From assembly GCF_003584125.1 (NCBI RefSeq), contig NZ_QXFL01000002.1, positions 62,001 to 126,000 of the forward strand: a stretch of 64,000 bases of DNA. Direction: 5' to 3'. The notes below the pieces were generated by a model that was given only the letters and a program-made list of their open reading frames with translations, made no database searches and had not been told where the DNA came from. The position numbers were made by a program, and so were the translations under genes. This document shows positions 8,870 to 18,162 of the stretch, one piece after another (the stretch's first letter is position 1; each line of letters begins with the position of its first letter). Source of the stretch: Aurantiacibacter zhengii (lineage in GTDB: Bacteria; Pseudomonadota; Alphaproteobacteria; Sphingomonadales; Sphingomonadaceae).

Positions 8870-9399
8870 AACGCCTTGGCCTTTTGCGCCACGCCAAATC
8901 GGATTGGGACGATATGAGCCTGCGCGACTTCGATCGCGGGCTGAACGAGCGTGGGCGCAAGGGCGCGGCGCTGATGGGTGAACACATCAGGCAGCAGGGC
9001 GGCAAATGGCAACTCGCAGTCGCCAGCCCGGCCGAGCGCGTGAAGCTGACGCTGGCGGCGACCGGACTGGACATACCCGTGCGGTTCGAGGAAACCGCCT
9101 ACCTCGCAGACAGTCCCACGCTTATCCAGTTGCTGACTTCGTGTGATGACACGGTTGATGCCGTGCTGATGGTGGGCCACAATCCCGGCATGCAGGAACT
9201 GGCGCTGGACCTGGTTGCCGCCGATGCCGAGAACGACCTCTATTCAGAGGTGATGCAGAAGTACCCGACTGCCGCGTTCGCCATGCTGGAGCTCGATATC
9301 GATAGCTGGGCAGACCTGTCCCCCGGTTGCGGAAGGCTGACACACTTCGCACGCCCGCGCGATCTCGATCCCGAACTTGGCCCGCAGGAAGTTGGCTGA
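8866..9399 (+). CDS. SixA-type phosphohistidine phosphatase
   Basis: 177 residues of the histidine phosphatase superfamily. The catalytic RHAKSDW motif (residues 8-14) and second His in VGHNPGMQEL (about residue 104) are intact. SixA enzymes remove phosphate from histidine in phosphorelay or PTS proteins such as HPt and NPr. Starts with GTG overlapping the helicase stop (GTGA), a sign of translational coupling. The helicase link is not functionally obvious. Confidence 0.85.
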   Translation: MKRLGLLRHAKSDWDDMSLRDFDRGLNERGRKGAALMGEHIRQQGGKWQLAVASPAERVKLTLAATGLDIPVRFEETAYLADSPTLIQLLTSCDDTVDAVLMVGHNPGMQELALDLVAADAENDLYSEVMQKYPTAAFAMLELDIDSWADLSPGCGRLTHFARPRDLDPELGPQEVG

Positions 9400-9432
9400 A
9401 ATCACGACTGCGGCAACCGCCGATCCGGGAAC

Positions 9433-9843
9433 CTAGTCGGCAAGCGCCCCGGACAGCCGGTTGCGGATCGCATATAAACGCACCAGAACTTCCGACGATG
9501 TAGCATCGCGGGTTGCCTGCTCTCGCGATTGCGGAGAAGAATCGCTCTCGGCAGGGCCGTCACCACCCTGCCCTTCCAGGAGTGCCTTGTTCGCACCCTT
9601 CAGCGTATATCCCTGCTGGTTCACCAGCCGGTCTATACGTTCCACCAGGGCGATGTCCTCGGCACGGTAGAGGCGGCGCCCGCCGCTGCGCTTCAGCGGC
9701 TGGAGAACGGGAAACTGCTGCTCCCAGTAACGCAGCACATGGGGCTTGATACCGAACGCCGCCGACACTTCGCCAATGGTGCGCATGGCGTCAGGCGCCT
9801 TGCTGTCATCGAAGCGCGATTGACCTGGCGGTGCTTTGCTCAC
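9433..9843 (-). CDS. MerR-family transcriptional regulator
   Basis: 136 residues. An N-terminal winged helix-turn-helix is visible: [22 protein letters not shown] and [17 protein letters not shown], the MerR hallmark, in two pieces. No effector-binding Cys cluster or long dimerisation helix follows; the C-terminal third is short and polar. It overlaps ihfA by GTGA, and the ihfA-merR pair is conserved in many bacteria. The target is unknown. Confidence 0.85.
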   Translation of the reverse strand: MSKAPPGQSRFDDSKAPDAMRTIGEVSAAFGIKPHVLRYWEQQFPVLQPLKRSGGRRLYRAEDIALVERIDRLVNQQGYTLKGANKALLEGQGGDGPAESDSSPQSREQATRDATSSEVLVRLYAIRNRLSGALAD

Positions 9844-10148
9844 GAAGCGTTCGCGATACGCTCTTTCAGTTTTTGGCTGGCACGGAAGGTCATCACCCGA
9901 CGCGGCGTGATCGGCACCTCGATACCCGTTTTGGGATTACGGCCGATGCGCTCCTTCTTGTCGCGCAACACGAAGCTGCCAAATCCTGAAATCTTCACAT
10001 TTTCGCCGTCTGACATGGCATCGCACATCTTGGCGAGGATCGATTCCACCATGTCGAGACTCTCGGCACGCGAAAAACCCATCTTGTGATTGATGGTCTC
10101 GGCAAGGTCGGCACGTGTCAACGTACCCACGGATCGCATAACATTCAT
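9840..10148 (-). CDS. ihfA: Integration host factor subunit alpha
   Basis: 102 residues, standard length. HU/IHF fold with [11 protein letters not shown] at the N-terminus, [25 protein letters not shown] (two pieces) forming the DNA-inserting beta arm, and the IHF-specific IPITPRR-like segment [14 protein letters not shown]. It bends DNA as a heterodimer with IhfB and assists recombination, replication and transcription. It is the fourth gene of a conserved minus-strand set rpmF-plsX-fabH-ihfA-merR, 95 bp after fabH. Confidence 0.95.
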   Translation of the reverse strand: MNVMRSVGTLTRADLAETINHKMGFSRAESLDMVESILAKMCDAMSDGENVKISGFGSFVLRDKKERIGRNPKTGIEVPITPRRVMTFRASQKLKERIANAS

Positions 10149-10243
10149 GCGTCCAACTCCTAATTAGCTCTCGACCCGGAAAGTTTTATGTAGGAAATCA
10201 GTGGCGAACGCAAGGTCGACTTGGCCCAACCGGGGGAAAAATC

Positions 10244-11212
10244 CTACGCGCGCAGCAGGCTAGCTCCCCATGTGAAGCCGCCGCCCATGGCTTCCAGCAT
10301 CACGAGATCGCCTTTCTTGATACGCCCGTCCTTCTTGGCCACGTCGTAAGCGAGCGGCACGGACGCAGCCGAAGTGTTGGCATGCTGGTCCACGGTGACC
10401 ACCACCTTGTCCATCGACAGGCCCAGCTTGCGGGCCGTGGCATCGAGGATGCGGAAGTTCGCCTGGTGCGGCACCACCCAGTCGATATCGCCTGGCTCAT
10501 GTCCGGCTTCGGCCAGCACTTCGCCCAGCACGCTGGAAAGATTCGCCACCGCATGCCGGAACACTTCGCGCCCCTTCATCCGCAGCTTGCCCACTTCACC
10601 GGTAGTAGAAGGCCCACCATCGACGTAGAGCATTTCGCCGTGCTCGCCATCGGCGTGAAGGCGTGAGGCGATGATGCCGGCACCGTCGGCCTCTGCAACG
10701 TCCTGCGCCTCGATGACGAAAGCGCCCGCGCCGTCACCGAAGAGAACGCAGGTAGTGCGGTCTTCCCAGTCGAGGATGCGGCTGAACGTCTCCGCCCCGA
10801 TCACGATGGCGCGCTTTGCCATGCCGGATCGCACCATCGCGTCTGCCGTGGTCAGCGCGTAGAGAAAGCCCGAGCAGACAGCGGCAACATCGAAGGCGGG
10901 AAAGCTCTTGCCGCCCAGCCGCTTCTGCACCTGCGTGGCCGTGGCGGGAAAGGTGTTATCGGGCGTGGCGGTGGCGAGCACGATCAGGTCGATATCGGCA
11001 ATCGTCACGCCGGCATCGTCAAGCGCCGCTTGCGCAGCGCCTGCTGCCAGCGATCCGGTCGTCTCGTCCTCTGCCGCAATATAGCGCTGCGTGATGCCGG
11101 TGCGTTCGCGGATCCATTCGTCGCTGGTATCCACCCGCTCTGCCAACTCTTCGTTGCTGACGCACGCCCTCGGCAGAGCCGAACCGGTACCGATCAGGAC
11201 CGAGCGGATCAC
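10244..11212 (-). CDS. fabH: 3-oxoacyl-ACP synthase III (KAS III)
   Basis: 322 residues. The catalytic triad is present: Cys in [11 protein letters not shown] (about residue 113), His in VPHQANFRI and Asn in QHANTSAAS. FabH condenses acetyl-CoA with malonyl-ACP to begin fatty acid synthesis. The start overlaps plsX by ATGA, indicating coupled translation with the phospholipid-initiating acyltransferase. Confidence 0.96.
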   Translation of the reverse strand: MIRSVLIGTGSALPRACVSNEELAERVDTSDEWIRERTGITQRYIAAEDETTGSLAAGAAQAALDDAGVTIADIDLIVLATATPDNTFPATATQVQKRLGGKSFPAFDVAAVCSGFLYALTTADAMVRSGMAKRAIVIGAETFSRILDWEDRTTCVLFGDGAGAFVIEAQDVAEADGAGIIASRLHADGEHGEMLYVDGGPSTTGEVGKLRMKGREVFRHAVANLSSVLGEVLAEAGHEPGDIDWVVPHQANFRILDATARKLGLSMDKVVVTVDQHANTSAASVPLAYDVAKKDGRIKKGDLVMLEAMGGGFTWGASLLRA

Positions 11213-12279
11213 TTGCCCAGCACCGTTTCGTCCATGCCGGAGCCATTCGCGGCGAGAGCCTCTTCGCCCATCTTGATGAGATCGGCCGAAATCCGGTCCG
11301 TCAGATCGTCCTCCAGCAGGCGCGCGGTGACGGCCACGGCATTGGCCACGCCCTGCGCATTCGCGCTGCCGTGCGATTTCACGATCACGCCGTTCAGGCC
11401 GAGGAAAACGCCACCATTGTGGTTATTGGGGTCGAGGTGATGCTTGAGCAGTTCGGTCGCCGGGCGCGACACGAGGAAGCCGACCTTGGAGCGCAGCGAG
11501 CTGGTAAAGGCAGCCTTCAGCAGGTCCGTCACGAAACGCGCAGACCCTTCGATCGCCTTGAGCGCGATATTGCCGGAGAAACCGTCGGTCACGACCACGT
11601 CGACCTCGCCTCGGTTGATCTTGTCGGCTTCGACGTAGCCATCGAATTGCATGTCGAGGCTTTCCGCGTCCCTCAGCAGCTGCGCGGCGCGCTGCAGGTC
11701 ATCCGTTCCCTTGATGCTTTCCGTGCCAATGTTCAGCAGGCGTACGCGCGGTGTGCGCCCCTTGTTCACGATGCGCGAATAGGCCGCGCCCATGATGGCG
11801 AACTGAACCAAGTTGCGAGCATCGCAGTCGGTGTTGGCGCCCAGGTCCAGCATGATCACGTCATGCTCTTCCAGCGTGGGCAGCAGCGCCGCAAGCGCGG
11901 GCCGATCGATCCCCGGCATCGTGCGCAGGGCGAGCTTGCTCATCGCCATCAGCGCGCCGGTGTTGCCTGCACTGACAGCAGCGCCGCATGACCCGTCCTT
12001 CACCGCCTGGATGGCGAGCCCCATGCTGGTGGTCTTGGCACGGCGAAGCGCGCGGCTGGGCTTCTCGTCGCCCGATACCACGTCGTCGCAATGCAGGATT
12101 TCAGATGCTTCGCGCATGCCGGGGTGATCCTCGAGCGCCTTCTTGATGCGCTCTTCATCACCTACCAGCAGGAACTTGAACTTGTCGTGCTGGCGCCTTG
12201 CCAGCGCCGCGCCGGACACCATGACGCGCACGCCATGATCTCCGCCCATCGCATCAACCGCGATACGGGGCAGGCTCAT
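11209..12279 (-). CDS. plsX: Phosphate acyltransferase PlsX
   Basis: 356 residues. It converts acyl-ACP to acyl-phosphate for PlsY in phosphatidic acid synthesis, at the membrane surface. The N-terminal [11 protein letters not shown] motif, [11 protein letters not shown] and [12 protein letters not shown] are diagnostic. Thirty bases after rpmF and overlapping fabH, as in many proteobacteria. Confidence 0.96.
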   Translation of the reverse strand: MSLPRIAVDAMGGDHGVRVMVSGAALARRQHDKFKFLLVGDEERIKKALEDHPGMREASEILHCDDVVSGDEKPSRALRRAKTTSMGLAIQAVKDGSCGAAVSAGNTGALMAMSKLALRTMPGIDRPALAALLPTLEEHDVIMLDLGANTDCDARNLVQFAIMGAAYSRIVNKGRTPRVRLLNIGTESIKGTDDLQRAAQLLRDAESLDMQFDGYVEADKINRGEVDVVVTDGFSGNIALKAIEGSARFVTDLLKAAFTSSLRSKVGFLVSRPATELLKHHLDPNNHNGGVFLGLNGVIVKSHGSANAQGVANAVAVTARLLEDDLTDRISADLIKMGEEALAANGSGMDETVLGK

Positions 12280-12309
12280 GGGCGTACGCTCCTTGGTCCG
12301 GTTTGGACT

Positions 12310-12492
12310 TTACAGCCCCTTGGGCTCGATCACCTGACGGCCATTGTAGTGGCCACAGGCGTTGCAAAGCATGTGCGGGCGCTTCAGCTCGCCACAGTTG
12401 GAGCATTCGTGGAAGGCTTCGACCTTCAGCGAATCATGCGACCGGCGATTGCCCCGGCGATGCGGAGATACTTTTCTCTTAGGGACAGCCAT
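12310..12492 (-). CDS. rpmF: 50S ribosomal protein L32
   Basis: 60 residues, [14 protein letters not shown] start. CSNC and CNAC pairs form the zinc ribbon, so this is the zinc-binding (C+) form. First gene of the rpmF-plsX-fabH unit, linking ribosome production to lipid synthesis. Confidence 0.96.
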   Translation of the reverse strand: MAVPKRKVSPHRRGNRRSHDSLKVEAFHECSNCGELKRPHMLCNACGHYNGRQVIEPKGL

Positions 12493-12687
12493 GCGGCACC
12501 TGTTCCTTGAATTCGTTCAAAATTGATATCGGAGCCGCCCTAGGCCAAGCCAGTCCGCTGCGCAAGCGCGCCGGAGCAGCCCAATCGAGGATGCGGCGAA
12601 GGCGCGCGCTATAGCGATTTCTCACACGGTTGCAAGCGCGCGCGCCCAGCTATAGCGAGAACATGGGTCCAACAGGGGGTACTATCA

Positions 12688-13083
12688 ATGGCAGACATGC
12701 ATATCAGCCTTATCAGCGCGGCGCTGGCAGCACTGATAAACCTGTGGCTCGCGGTCAGGTGCGGCAAGGCGCGCATCAGCGGCAAGGTGCTGCACGGCGA
12801 CGGCGGCGATGTGGCCTTGCAACGGCACATGCGGGCACAGGCCAACTATGTCGAATACACGCCCTTCGCCCTGATGCTGATCGTACTGCTGGACCTTGCC
12901 AACCAGGATGGCTGGCTGCTTGGCCTCACTGCCCTTGCCTATTTCGCCGGCAGGGTGCTCCACCCCATCGGCATGCAGGCGGACCATCCCGCCAAGACGC
13001 GCCAGATCGGCATCATGCTGACGTTCGGCCTGCTGTTGCTGTGGAGCGTGTGGGCTGCCCTGGTGGGTCTCAAGCTGCTCTAG
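12688..13083 (+). CDS. MAPEG-family membrane protein
   Basis: 131 residues with four membrane helices. The QANYVEYTPFALML segment (about residues 50-63) is the MAPEG signature (E-x-x-P with an upstream Arg/Asn), also found in microsomal glutathione S-transferase and eicosanoid enzymes. Bacterial members are presumed glutathione-dependent membrane transferases, unproven here. The stop codon overlaps that of the convergent MBL gene (CTAG). Confidence 0.85.
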   Translation: MADMHISLISAALAALINLWLAVRCGKARISGKVLHGDGGDVALQRHMRAQANYVEYTPFALMLIVLLDLANQDGWLLGLTALAYFAGRVLHPIGMQADHPAKTRQIGIMLTFGLLLLWSVWAALVGLKLL

Positions 13084-13757
13084 GACTGGCCCATCGCGGC
13101 GTCGGACACGTAAGGGTTCGTCTTCCGCTCCTGGCCGAAGGTGCTGGTGGGACCGTGGCCCGGCACGAAAGTCACGTTGTCGCCCAGCGGCCAGAGTTTC
13201 TGCGTGATCGCATCGAGCAGGCTCTGGTGGTTGCTCATCGGGAAATCGGTGCGGCCGATGCTCCCCTGGAAGATAACGTCGCCCACGAAAGCAAAGCCGG
13301 TAGGCCGGTGAAAGAACACGACGTGTCCGGGAGTATGGCCGGGACAATGGATCACCTCCATCGTCACTTCGCCGAAACTCACGGTGTCGCCGTCGGTCAA
13401 CCAGCGGTCGGGCTCAAAAACCTCGCAGGCCATCTGGAAACGCGGGCCATCGTCCTCGAGGCGGCTGATCCAGAACCGGTCGTCCTCGTGCGGCCCTTCG
13501 ATCGGCAGGTCCAGTTCCTTCGCCAGCATGCCGGCCTGCCCGCAGTGATCGGCGTGACCGTGGGTCAGCAGGATCTTTTCCAGCGTCACCCCGGCGCGCT
13601 GCGCTGCATCCTTCAGCTTGTCGAGTTCCCCGCCCGGATCGACCAGCACCCCGCGCATGGTCCTGGAACACCATACCAGCGAGCAGTTCTGCTGCAACGG
13701 CGTCACGGGAATGATGGCGGCTTTGATGGGACTTGGGTTCGGGGCTTCTTGCGTCAT
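13080..13757 (-). CDS. MBL-fold metallo-hydrolase, glyoxalase II-like
   Basis: 225 residues. The LTHGHADHCGQAG motif (H-x-H-x-D-H), HCPGHTPGHV and FVGDVIFQGSIGRTD complete the binuclear metal site of the YcbL/glyoxalase II branch. It likely hydrolyses thioesters such as S-lactoylglutathione or a related substrate. Monocistronic, convergent with MAPEG. Confidence 0.88.
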   Translation of the reverse strand: MTQEAPNPSPIKAAIIPVTPLQQNCSLVWCSRTMRGVLVDPGGELDKLKDAAQRAGVTLEKILLTHGHADHCGQAGMLAKELDLPIEGPHEDDRFWISRLEDDGPRFQMACEVFEPDRWLTDGDTVSFGEVTMEVIHCPGHTPGHVVFFHRPTGFAFVGDVIFQGSIGRTDFPMSNHQSLLDAITQKLWPLGDNVTFVPGHGPTSTFGQERKTNPYVSDAAMGQS

Positions 13758-13808
13758 GGCTTGCTAAGTGGCGGTGACGCGGACGCGATGCAAGCGTAGA
13801 GAGCAGCA

Positions 13809-14270
13809 ATGACCGCCCTTACCTATCGCCAAGCTACCGAAACCGATCTCCCGTTCCTCGACGCCCTGATCGGGGCAGACGAGGTTGCCGCCGCGCGGGA
13901 TATCGCCCCGCCCGACAATGACGCGCAGCAACTGGAAGCATTACGCGCCATCACGGCCGATTCCGGTCACGAACTGTGGATCGTCGCGCTGGAGGGTGAG
14001 GATATCGCAAGCTTTCACCTGAGTTACCTGCCCGGCGTTTCGCGAAAAGGCGCGTGGCGCGGACAGATCGAGAGCGTTCGGGTGATGCCGCACGTTCGGG
14101 GAAAGGGCATCGGCGAGGCAATGATGCGCTGGGCGGTGAAGCGGTGCGAGGAAAAAGGGTGCGGCGTGGCGCAACTGACAAGCGACAACCAACGCGAGGG
14201 GGCGCATCGGTTCTACAAGCGGTTGGGCTACGAGCCGACCCACACGGGCTTCAAGATGCGGCTGGGTTAG
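13809..14270 (+). CDS. GNAT-family N-acetyltransferase
   Basis: 153 residues. The acetyl-CoA loop is VRGKGIGEAMM (about residue 97), preceded by the beta strand IESVRVMPHVR and followed by GAHRFYKRLGY, the standard GNAT motif B. The substrate is unknown. It is divergent from the MBL gene across 51 bp. Confidence 0.85.
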   Translation: MTALTYRQATETDLPFLDALIGADEVAAARDIAPPDNDAQQLEALRAITADSGHELWIVALEGEDIASFHLSYLPGVSRKGAWRGQIESVRVMPHVRGKGIGEAMMRWAVKRCEEKGCGVAQLTSDNQREGAHRFYKRLGYEPTHTGFKMRLG

Positions 14271-14334
14271 GGACTGAAACCTCGCAAAGCGGAAACTCGC
14301 AGGAGTTGCCTTCAACTAACCGGGACTGACGGGC

Positions 14335-14967
14335 TCATACCCGTCCGCTCTTCCATACGACCCGTCCAATGACGGCGAACTCGTCTGCGCTGACGTCGAT
14401 TGGCGGGTAGGCAAGGTTCTGGCTCAGCAGCGAGAAACGTCCCCCGCCCTTGCTGGCCACGCGCTTCACCAGCAACAGTTCGTCCAGGCGTACAACGTGC
14501 ACTCCATCGCGGAAGGGCTGCTCCCGGCAGTCGACCAGAACCTCGTCCCCTTCGCGCAGCAAAGGCTCCATCGAATCGCCCACCACGCGAATGGCGGAAA
14601 GCCTTGCGCCGTCCAAACCCTGCTCGGTCAGCCAGCGTTTCGAAAAACGAAATGCGTCGAAGACCTGTTCCTGCGCGCCTGCCGCCCCTGGTCCGGCGGA
14701 GGCATCGACTTCAAGCCGAGGTACTTCCACCCACTCACGGCGATCGTGAGGATCGTAGGATTTTTCCTTGGGCCCACCAAGGTCCGATTCTGACGCCCCA
14801 AGGAACTGGGCCAGTACCCTGCGATCGTCTTCCTCAAGCTTCTTCGGGCTACCCTTGGTGATATACTGCTGAAGATACGTAGGGTTACGTGATAGCATCC
14901 GCGACAGCGAGGCTAGGCTCGCGCCCTGCTCCCTTGCCAGTTCTGCCAGTTTTTCACGCGGGTTCAT
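14335..14967 (-). CDS. LexA-like S24-peptidase transcriptional repressor
   Basis: 210 residues. An N-terminal helix-turn-helix (SLASLSRMLSRNPTYLQQYI, about residues 17-36) is followed by an S24 domain with catalytic Ser in VGDSMEP and Lys in LLVKRVAS. A possible Ala-Gly cleavage site lies in ASAGPGAAG between them. Repressors of this type self-cleave on RecA filament contact or another signal. It faces a two-gene unit of small proteins across 144 bp holding a TCCTA-N6-TAGGA inverted repeat, a likely operator. No phage genes are nearby, and similar genes are chromosomal in sphingomonads, so a prophage remnant is not needed to explain it. Confidence 0.85.
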   Translation of the reverse strand: MNPREKLAELAREQGASLASLSRMLSRNPTYLQQYITKGSPKKLEEDDRRVLAQFLGASESDLGGPKEKSYDPHDRREWVEVPRLEVDASAGPGAAGAQEQVFDAFRFSKRWLTEQGLDGARLSAIRVVGDSMEPLLREGDEVLVDCREQPFRDGVHVVRLDELLLVKRVASKGGGRFSLLSQNLAYPPIDVSADEFAVIGRVVWKSGRV

Positions 14968-15016
14968 AAGGCCCTTCCTATGCTGTTGCCCAATTTCCTC
15001 CTACACGATGTATTTT

Positions 15017-15032
15017 TCCTAGACAAGTAGGA
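15017..15032. promoter_or_regulatory. Inverted-repeat operator candidate TCCTA-N6-TAGGA
   Basis: The 16-bp site TCCTAGACAAGTAGGA lies between the divergent S24 repressor and the small HTH gene. A further TCCTAC half-site occurs at 14999-15004. Its placement in the shared promoter region suggests binding by the S24 repressor itself. Confidence 0.5.
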
Positions 15033-15111
15033 TTTCGGCAGCAAAACAAGGGGCATCGAATCGCATAAGTGGTTCGCCGGACATGGAAAAACTGGAAGAG
15101 GGGTTCGCACC

Positions 15112-15300
15112 ATGCTCATCCGCAAGATCGAAGTATTTCTGCGCCACACGCGCATGCCGCCCACCAAATTTGGCCGCCTCGCGACTCGCGATCCGCGATT
15201 CGTGCTGGATCTGCGCAACGGACGCACGCCGCGCGCATCAACGGAAAAACGGGTGGAACATTTCATGAACAAATATCGGGAGACATCTGGTGCATACTGA
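15112..15300 (+). CDS. Small HTH-like protein (62 aa)
   Basis: 62 residues: a basic N-terminal helix, then PPTKFGRLATRDPRFVLDLR, which looks like the recognition part of a Cro/CI-type helix-turn-helix (F-G-x-x-A-x-x-D-P-x-x-V-x-x-L-R-x-G-R). A ribosome binding site GAGGGG lies about eight bases before the ATG. Its stop overlaps the GTG of the next gene, so the two are co-translated. I know similar short proteins as conserved hypotheticals in Sphingomonadales; no function is established. Confidence 0.7.
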   Translation: MLIRKIEVFLRHTRMPPTKFGRLATRDPRFVLDLRNGRTPRASTEKRVEHFMNKYRETSGAY

Positions 15301-15646
15301 CCCTGCAAACCTTCCCCCGGCGAAACGTCGGGGTGCGCGCGGAACGCGTGAACGGCTCGCCGATGCCCTTTGCGCCCTCGCCAGGGGGAAAGGGCAGATC
15401 ACGAACCATTCGGAAAAGAGCTGGGCCAGCATCACCTTTGCCGGCGCACGCCACCGGGTGCAGCTGGTTTTCGAAGGTGAGGATGCGATCGACGCAGGTG
15501 AATGCTTCATCGCCTTCCTGCCGGAGCACGAGTTCGCCATTCAGGGCCAGCTGGTTGCCGATGCTGCCGTGGTGGAGGCCAGCAGCACCGTCCAGCCGCC
15601 AAGGCTTTCTGTAGTCTGCGAAATCCTGTTGCTCGAAGAAGGCTAG
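15290..15646 (+). CDS. Conserved hypothetical protein (118 aa)
   Basis: Begins with GTG inside the end of the 62-aa HTH gene (11-bp overlap). After a basic N-terminus (PPAKRRGARGTRERLADAL) it contains alternating beta strands (ASITFAGARHRVQLVFEG, CFIAFLPEHEFAI, RLSVVCEILLL). No motif I recognise, no signal peptide, no membrane helix. Divergent pairing with an S24 repressor suggests the two-gene unit is part of that regulon. Confidence 0.65.
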   Translation: MHTDPANLPPAKRRGARGTRERLADALCALARGKGQITNHSEKSWASITFAGARHRVQLVFEGEDAIDAGECFIAFLPEHEFAIQGQLVADAAVVEASSTVQPPRLSVVCEILLLEEG

Positions 15647-15700
15647 AAAAGGCCGACCGCGTTTCGGATCGGTGAGGTCGCGTCCGCTACTGGCTGCTTC

Positions 15701-16648
15701 TCAATAGCCGCGAAGGAGGTCGACCTGCCCTTCCAGTGGCTTGCCGTTCCTGAAGCGCTCGCAGTTGTCGAGGAACCGCTCCGCCGACCGCGCCCGGCTT
15801 GCATGGCTGGGATAGCCGGAAAGGTGCATGGTGACATGGGCGTTGTCGAGGTCCCACAGCCGATGGTCTGGCGGTAGCGGCTCCGGCATGGTGAGGTCGA
15901 GGATGGCGCCGCCGATCGCCTCGCGCTCCAGCGTATCCAGCAGCGCATCCTGGTCGACCACCTCGGCCCTGCCGTAGTTCACCAGCCATGCGTCGGATTT
16001 CATCGCTGCCAGCGCGTCGGCGCCGAACATACCGGCAGTGTCGGGAGTGGACGGCAAGCTGACGATCACCCAATCGGCCGTTGGCAACTGCGAGCGCCAT
16101 TCATCCGGGCCCAATACGCCATCGCCGGGTCGGCTGCGCACCGGGATGCAATCGACGCCAAACCCGCCCAGGATCCGGGTGATTGCCTGTCCGATGGCCC
16201 CGTAGCCCAGGATCATAGCGCGACTGCCTGCCAGTTCGCGCATGGCGGGCGGCTTGGGCAGCCAGTCGTGCCGATCCTGCGCGCGCACGATCTCGCGGTA
16301 CCCGCGCGCCACGGTCAGCATCGACATCACCGCGAATTCGGCCACCTGGTTGGCTGCCAGCCCCGCCCCGCAGCTGAGCACCACGCCCCGGTCGTGAAGC
16401 TCTTCCAGCGGCATCCAGTCAACCCCGGCATAGGCGCTGGACAGCCACCGCAGCTTTTCCGCCCGTGCTATCGCTTCGAGCGCTGGGGCTTTCACGTGGA
16501 GATCGAACCAGCCGATTTCGGCCAGTGGCGCGAGTTCGACCAGTTCGTCCTCGTCGCGCCACCATTTGACATCAAGGTAATCGGGCAAACGCCCATCCAG
16601 ACGCTTTCGCATCCACTGCGGCAGGACAGCCGTCGTCAAAGTGCCCAT
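15701..16648 (-). CDS. D-2-hydroxyacid dehydrogenase (NAD-binding)
   Basis: About 315 residues. The Rossmann motif GYGAIGQ (near residue 148) and the substrate/catalytic elements of the family are seen: VSLPSTPDT, the Arg-containing NYGRAEVVDQ and the C-terminal LSGYPSHAS in place of the usual His-Glu loop (TPHxAG). It probably reduces a 2-oxoacid or a related compound; the altered loop makes the substrate uncertain. ATG at 16648 preferred to the in-frame TTG at 16654. It overlaps the 3' end of cysS by 13 bp, so it is probably co-transcribed with it. Confidence 0.82.
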   Translation of the reverse strand: MGTLTTAVLPQWMRKRLDGRLPDYLDVKWWRDEDELVELAPLAEIGWFDLHVKAPALEAIARAEKLRWLSSAYAGVDWMPLEELHDRGVVLSCGAGLAANQVAEFAVMSMLTVARGYREIVRAQDRHDWLPKPPAMRELAGSRAMILGYGAIGQAITRILGGFGVDCIPVRSRPGDGVLGPDEWRSQLPTADWVIVSLPSTPDTAGMFGADALAAMKSDAWLVNYGRAEVVDQDALLDTLEREAIGGAILDLTMPEPLPPDHRLWDLDNAHVTMHLSGYPSHASRARSAERFLDNCERFRNGKPLEGQVDLLRGY

Positions 16649-18075
16649 TCCCAACCGAGCGGATCGCCGTCCATCACCTCGACACCCTTTTCGGCGAGTT
16701 CGTCGCGCAAGGCATCGGATGTGGCGAAATCCTTCTCCGCCCGTGCCGCCTTGCGCCGCTCCAGCGCGTTTTCGATCTCCGTCTCGGTGATAGCGGCGGA
16801 CTTCGGCCGGATACGCAGGTCCGCACGCGCCAGGTCCATCAGGCCAAGGCCCAGCACCGCATCCATCCGCTCCACCACGGCGCGCTTCACACCGGCGTCG
16901 ACCTTTTTCAACGCCAGTGCCTCTTCCAGCGCGGTGAGAGCGATGGAAGTGTTCAGGTCGTCGCTGATGGCAGCGTCGAACTTCTCGAGCAGCGGCGCGA
17001 ACTTCGGATGCATAGGCTCGCCAGCCCCGGCACCCTTCAGCCGCTCGGCCTGCATCACCATGCGCTTGAGTCGCGTTAACGCCGCGCCCAGTCCATCCCA
17101 GCTGAACTCCAGTTCACTGCGATAGTGCGCCTGCAGGCACATGACCCTGTAGGCGAGCGGGTGGTAGCCCTTGTCGATCAGCAGTTGCAGGCGCAGGAAC
17201 TCGCCTGATGACTTGCTCATCTTGCCGGAGCGTTCGACCAGGAAGTTGTTGTGCATCCACACTTTCGCGCCGGAGTTGGTCGCATCCGACAGTCCACCGC
17301 AGCCGCAGAAGGCCTGGTTCTGCGCGATCTCGTTCGGGTGGTGGATTTCGCGGTGGTCGATGCCGCCGGTGTGGATATCGAATGGAAAGCCCAGCAGCTT
17401 GCCGCCCATGACAGAGCATTCCAGGTGCCAGCCGGGCGCGCCCTTGCCCCAAGGTGAGTCCCATTCCATCTGCCGCGTCTCGCCTGCCGGTGTCTTGCGC
17501 CAGATGGCAAAGTCGGCAGCGTTGCGCTTGCCCTCCACGGCATCGATGCGGCCCTCACCTTCCTCGGTCACGGCACGGGCTAGCCTGCCATAATCCTCTA
17601 CACTCGAGACATCGAAGTAGAGGCCGCTTTCAAGCTCGTAGCAGTGCTTGTCCGCAATGGACTTCGCGAAATCGAGCATCTCCTCGATATAGTCGGTGGC
17701 GACGGACCAGTGCGCCGGCTGGCGGATGTTCAGCGCCTTTACGTCCGCCCAATAGGCTTCGGTATAGTGCTTCGCGATATCCCAGATCGACTGCGCTTTC
17801 TCCGCAGCCATCTTCTCCATCTTATCCTCACCCGCGTCGCCATCGTCCGTCAGGTGGCCGACATCGGTGATGTTGATGACGTGGGTGAGCTTGTAGCCCT
17901 TGAAGGTCAGCGTGCGGCCCAGCACGTCGGCAAAGACGTAGGCGCGCATATTCCCAATGTGCGGGTAGTTATACACCGTCGGCCCGCAGGTGTAGACTCG
18001 CGCTTCACCGGGGTGAACGGGCACGAACGGCTCTTGTCGCCGCGTGAGGGAATTGAAGAGCGTGAGGTCTGCCAT
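16636..18075 (-). CDS. cysS: Cysteinyl-tRNA synthetase
   Basis: 479 residues. Class I motifs: TCGPTVYNYPHIGNMR (HIGH-like, about residues 29-44) and GKMSKSSGE (KMSKS). The zinc ligands include Cys29 of the TCGPTVY motif and the Cys in HLECSVMGG with downstream His in GIDHREIHHPNE. Charges tRNA-Cys. Stands as the first gene of a short minus-strand unit with the hydroxyacid dehydrogenase. Confidence 0.96.
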   Translation of the reverse strand: MADLTLFNSLTRRQEPFVPVHPGEARVYTCGPTVYNYPHIGNMRAYVFADVLGRTLTFKGYKLTHVINITDVGHLTDDGDAGEDKMEKMAAEKAQSIWDIAKHYTEAYWADVKALNIRQPAHWSVATDYIEEMLDFAKSIADKHCYELESGLYFDVSSVEDYGRLARAVTEEGEGRIDAVEGKRNAADFAIWRKTPAGETRQMEWDSPWGKGAPGWHLECSVMGGKLLGFPFDIHTGGIDHREIHHPNEIAQNQAFCGCGGLSDATNSGAKVWMHNNFLVERSGKMSKSSGEFLRLQLLIDKGYHPLAYRVMCLQAHYRSELEFSWDGLGAALTRLKRMVMQAERLKGAGAGEPMHPKFAPLLEKFDAAISDDLNTSIALTALEEALALKKVDAGVKRAVVERMDAVLGLGLMDLARADLRIRPKSAAITETEIENALERRKAARAEKDFATSDALRDELAEKGVEVMDGDPLGWEWAL

Positions 18076-18162
18076 TGCCGGTGTCGCTTAGAGCGGTGTG
18101 TGGCAGCGGACAAGCCGTGTGGTACGCCGCATGTCTAGCCACCCGAAACGGACACTTTCCTT

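Noticed and set aside
12630-13799. 389-codon plus-strand frame across MAPEG and the MBL hydrolase
   Set aside because: It spans two well supported genes and has no protein-like features.
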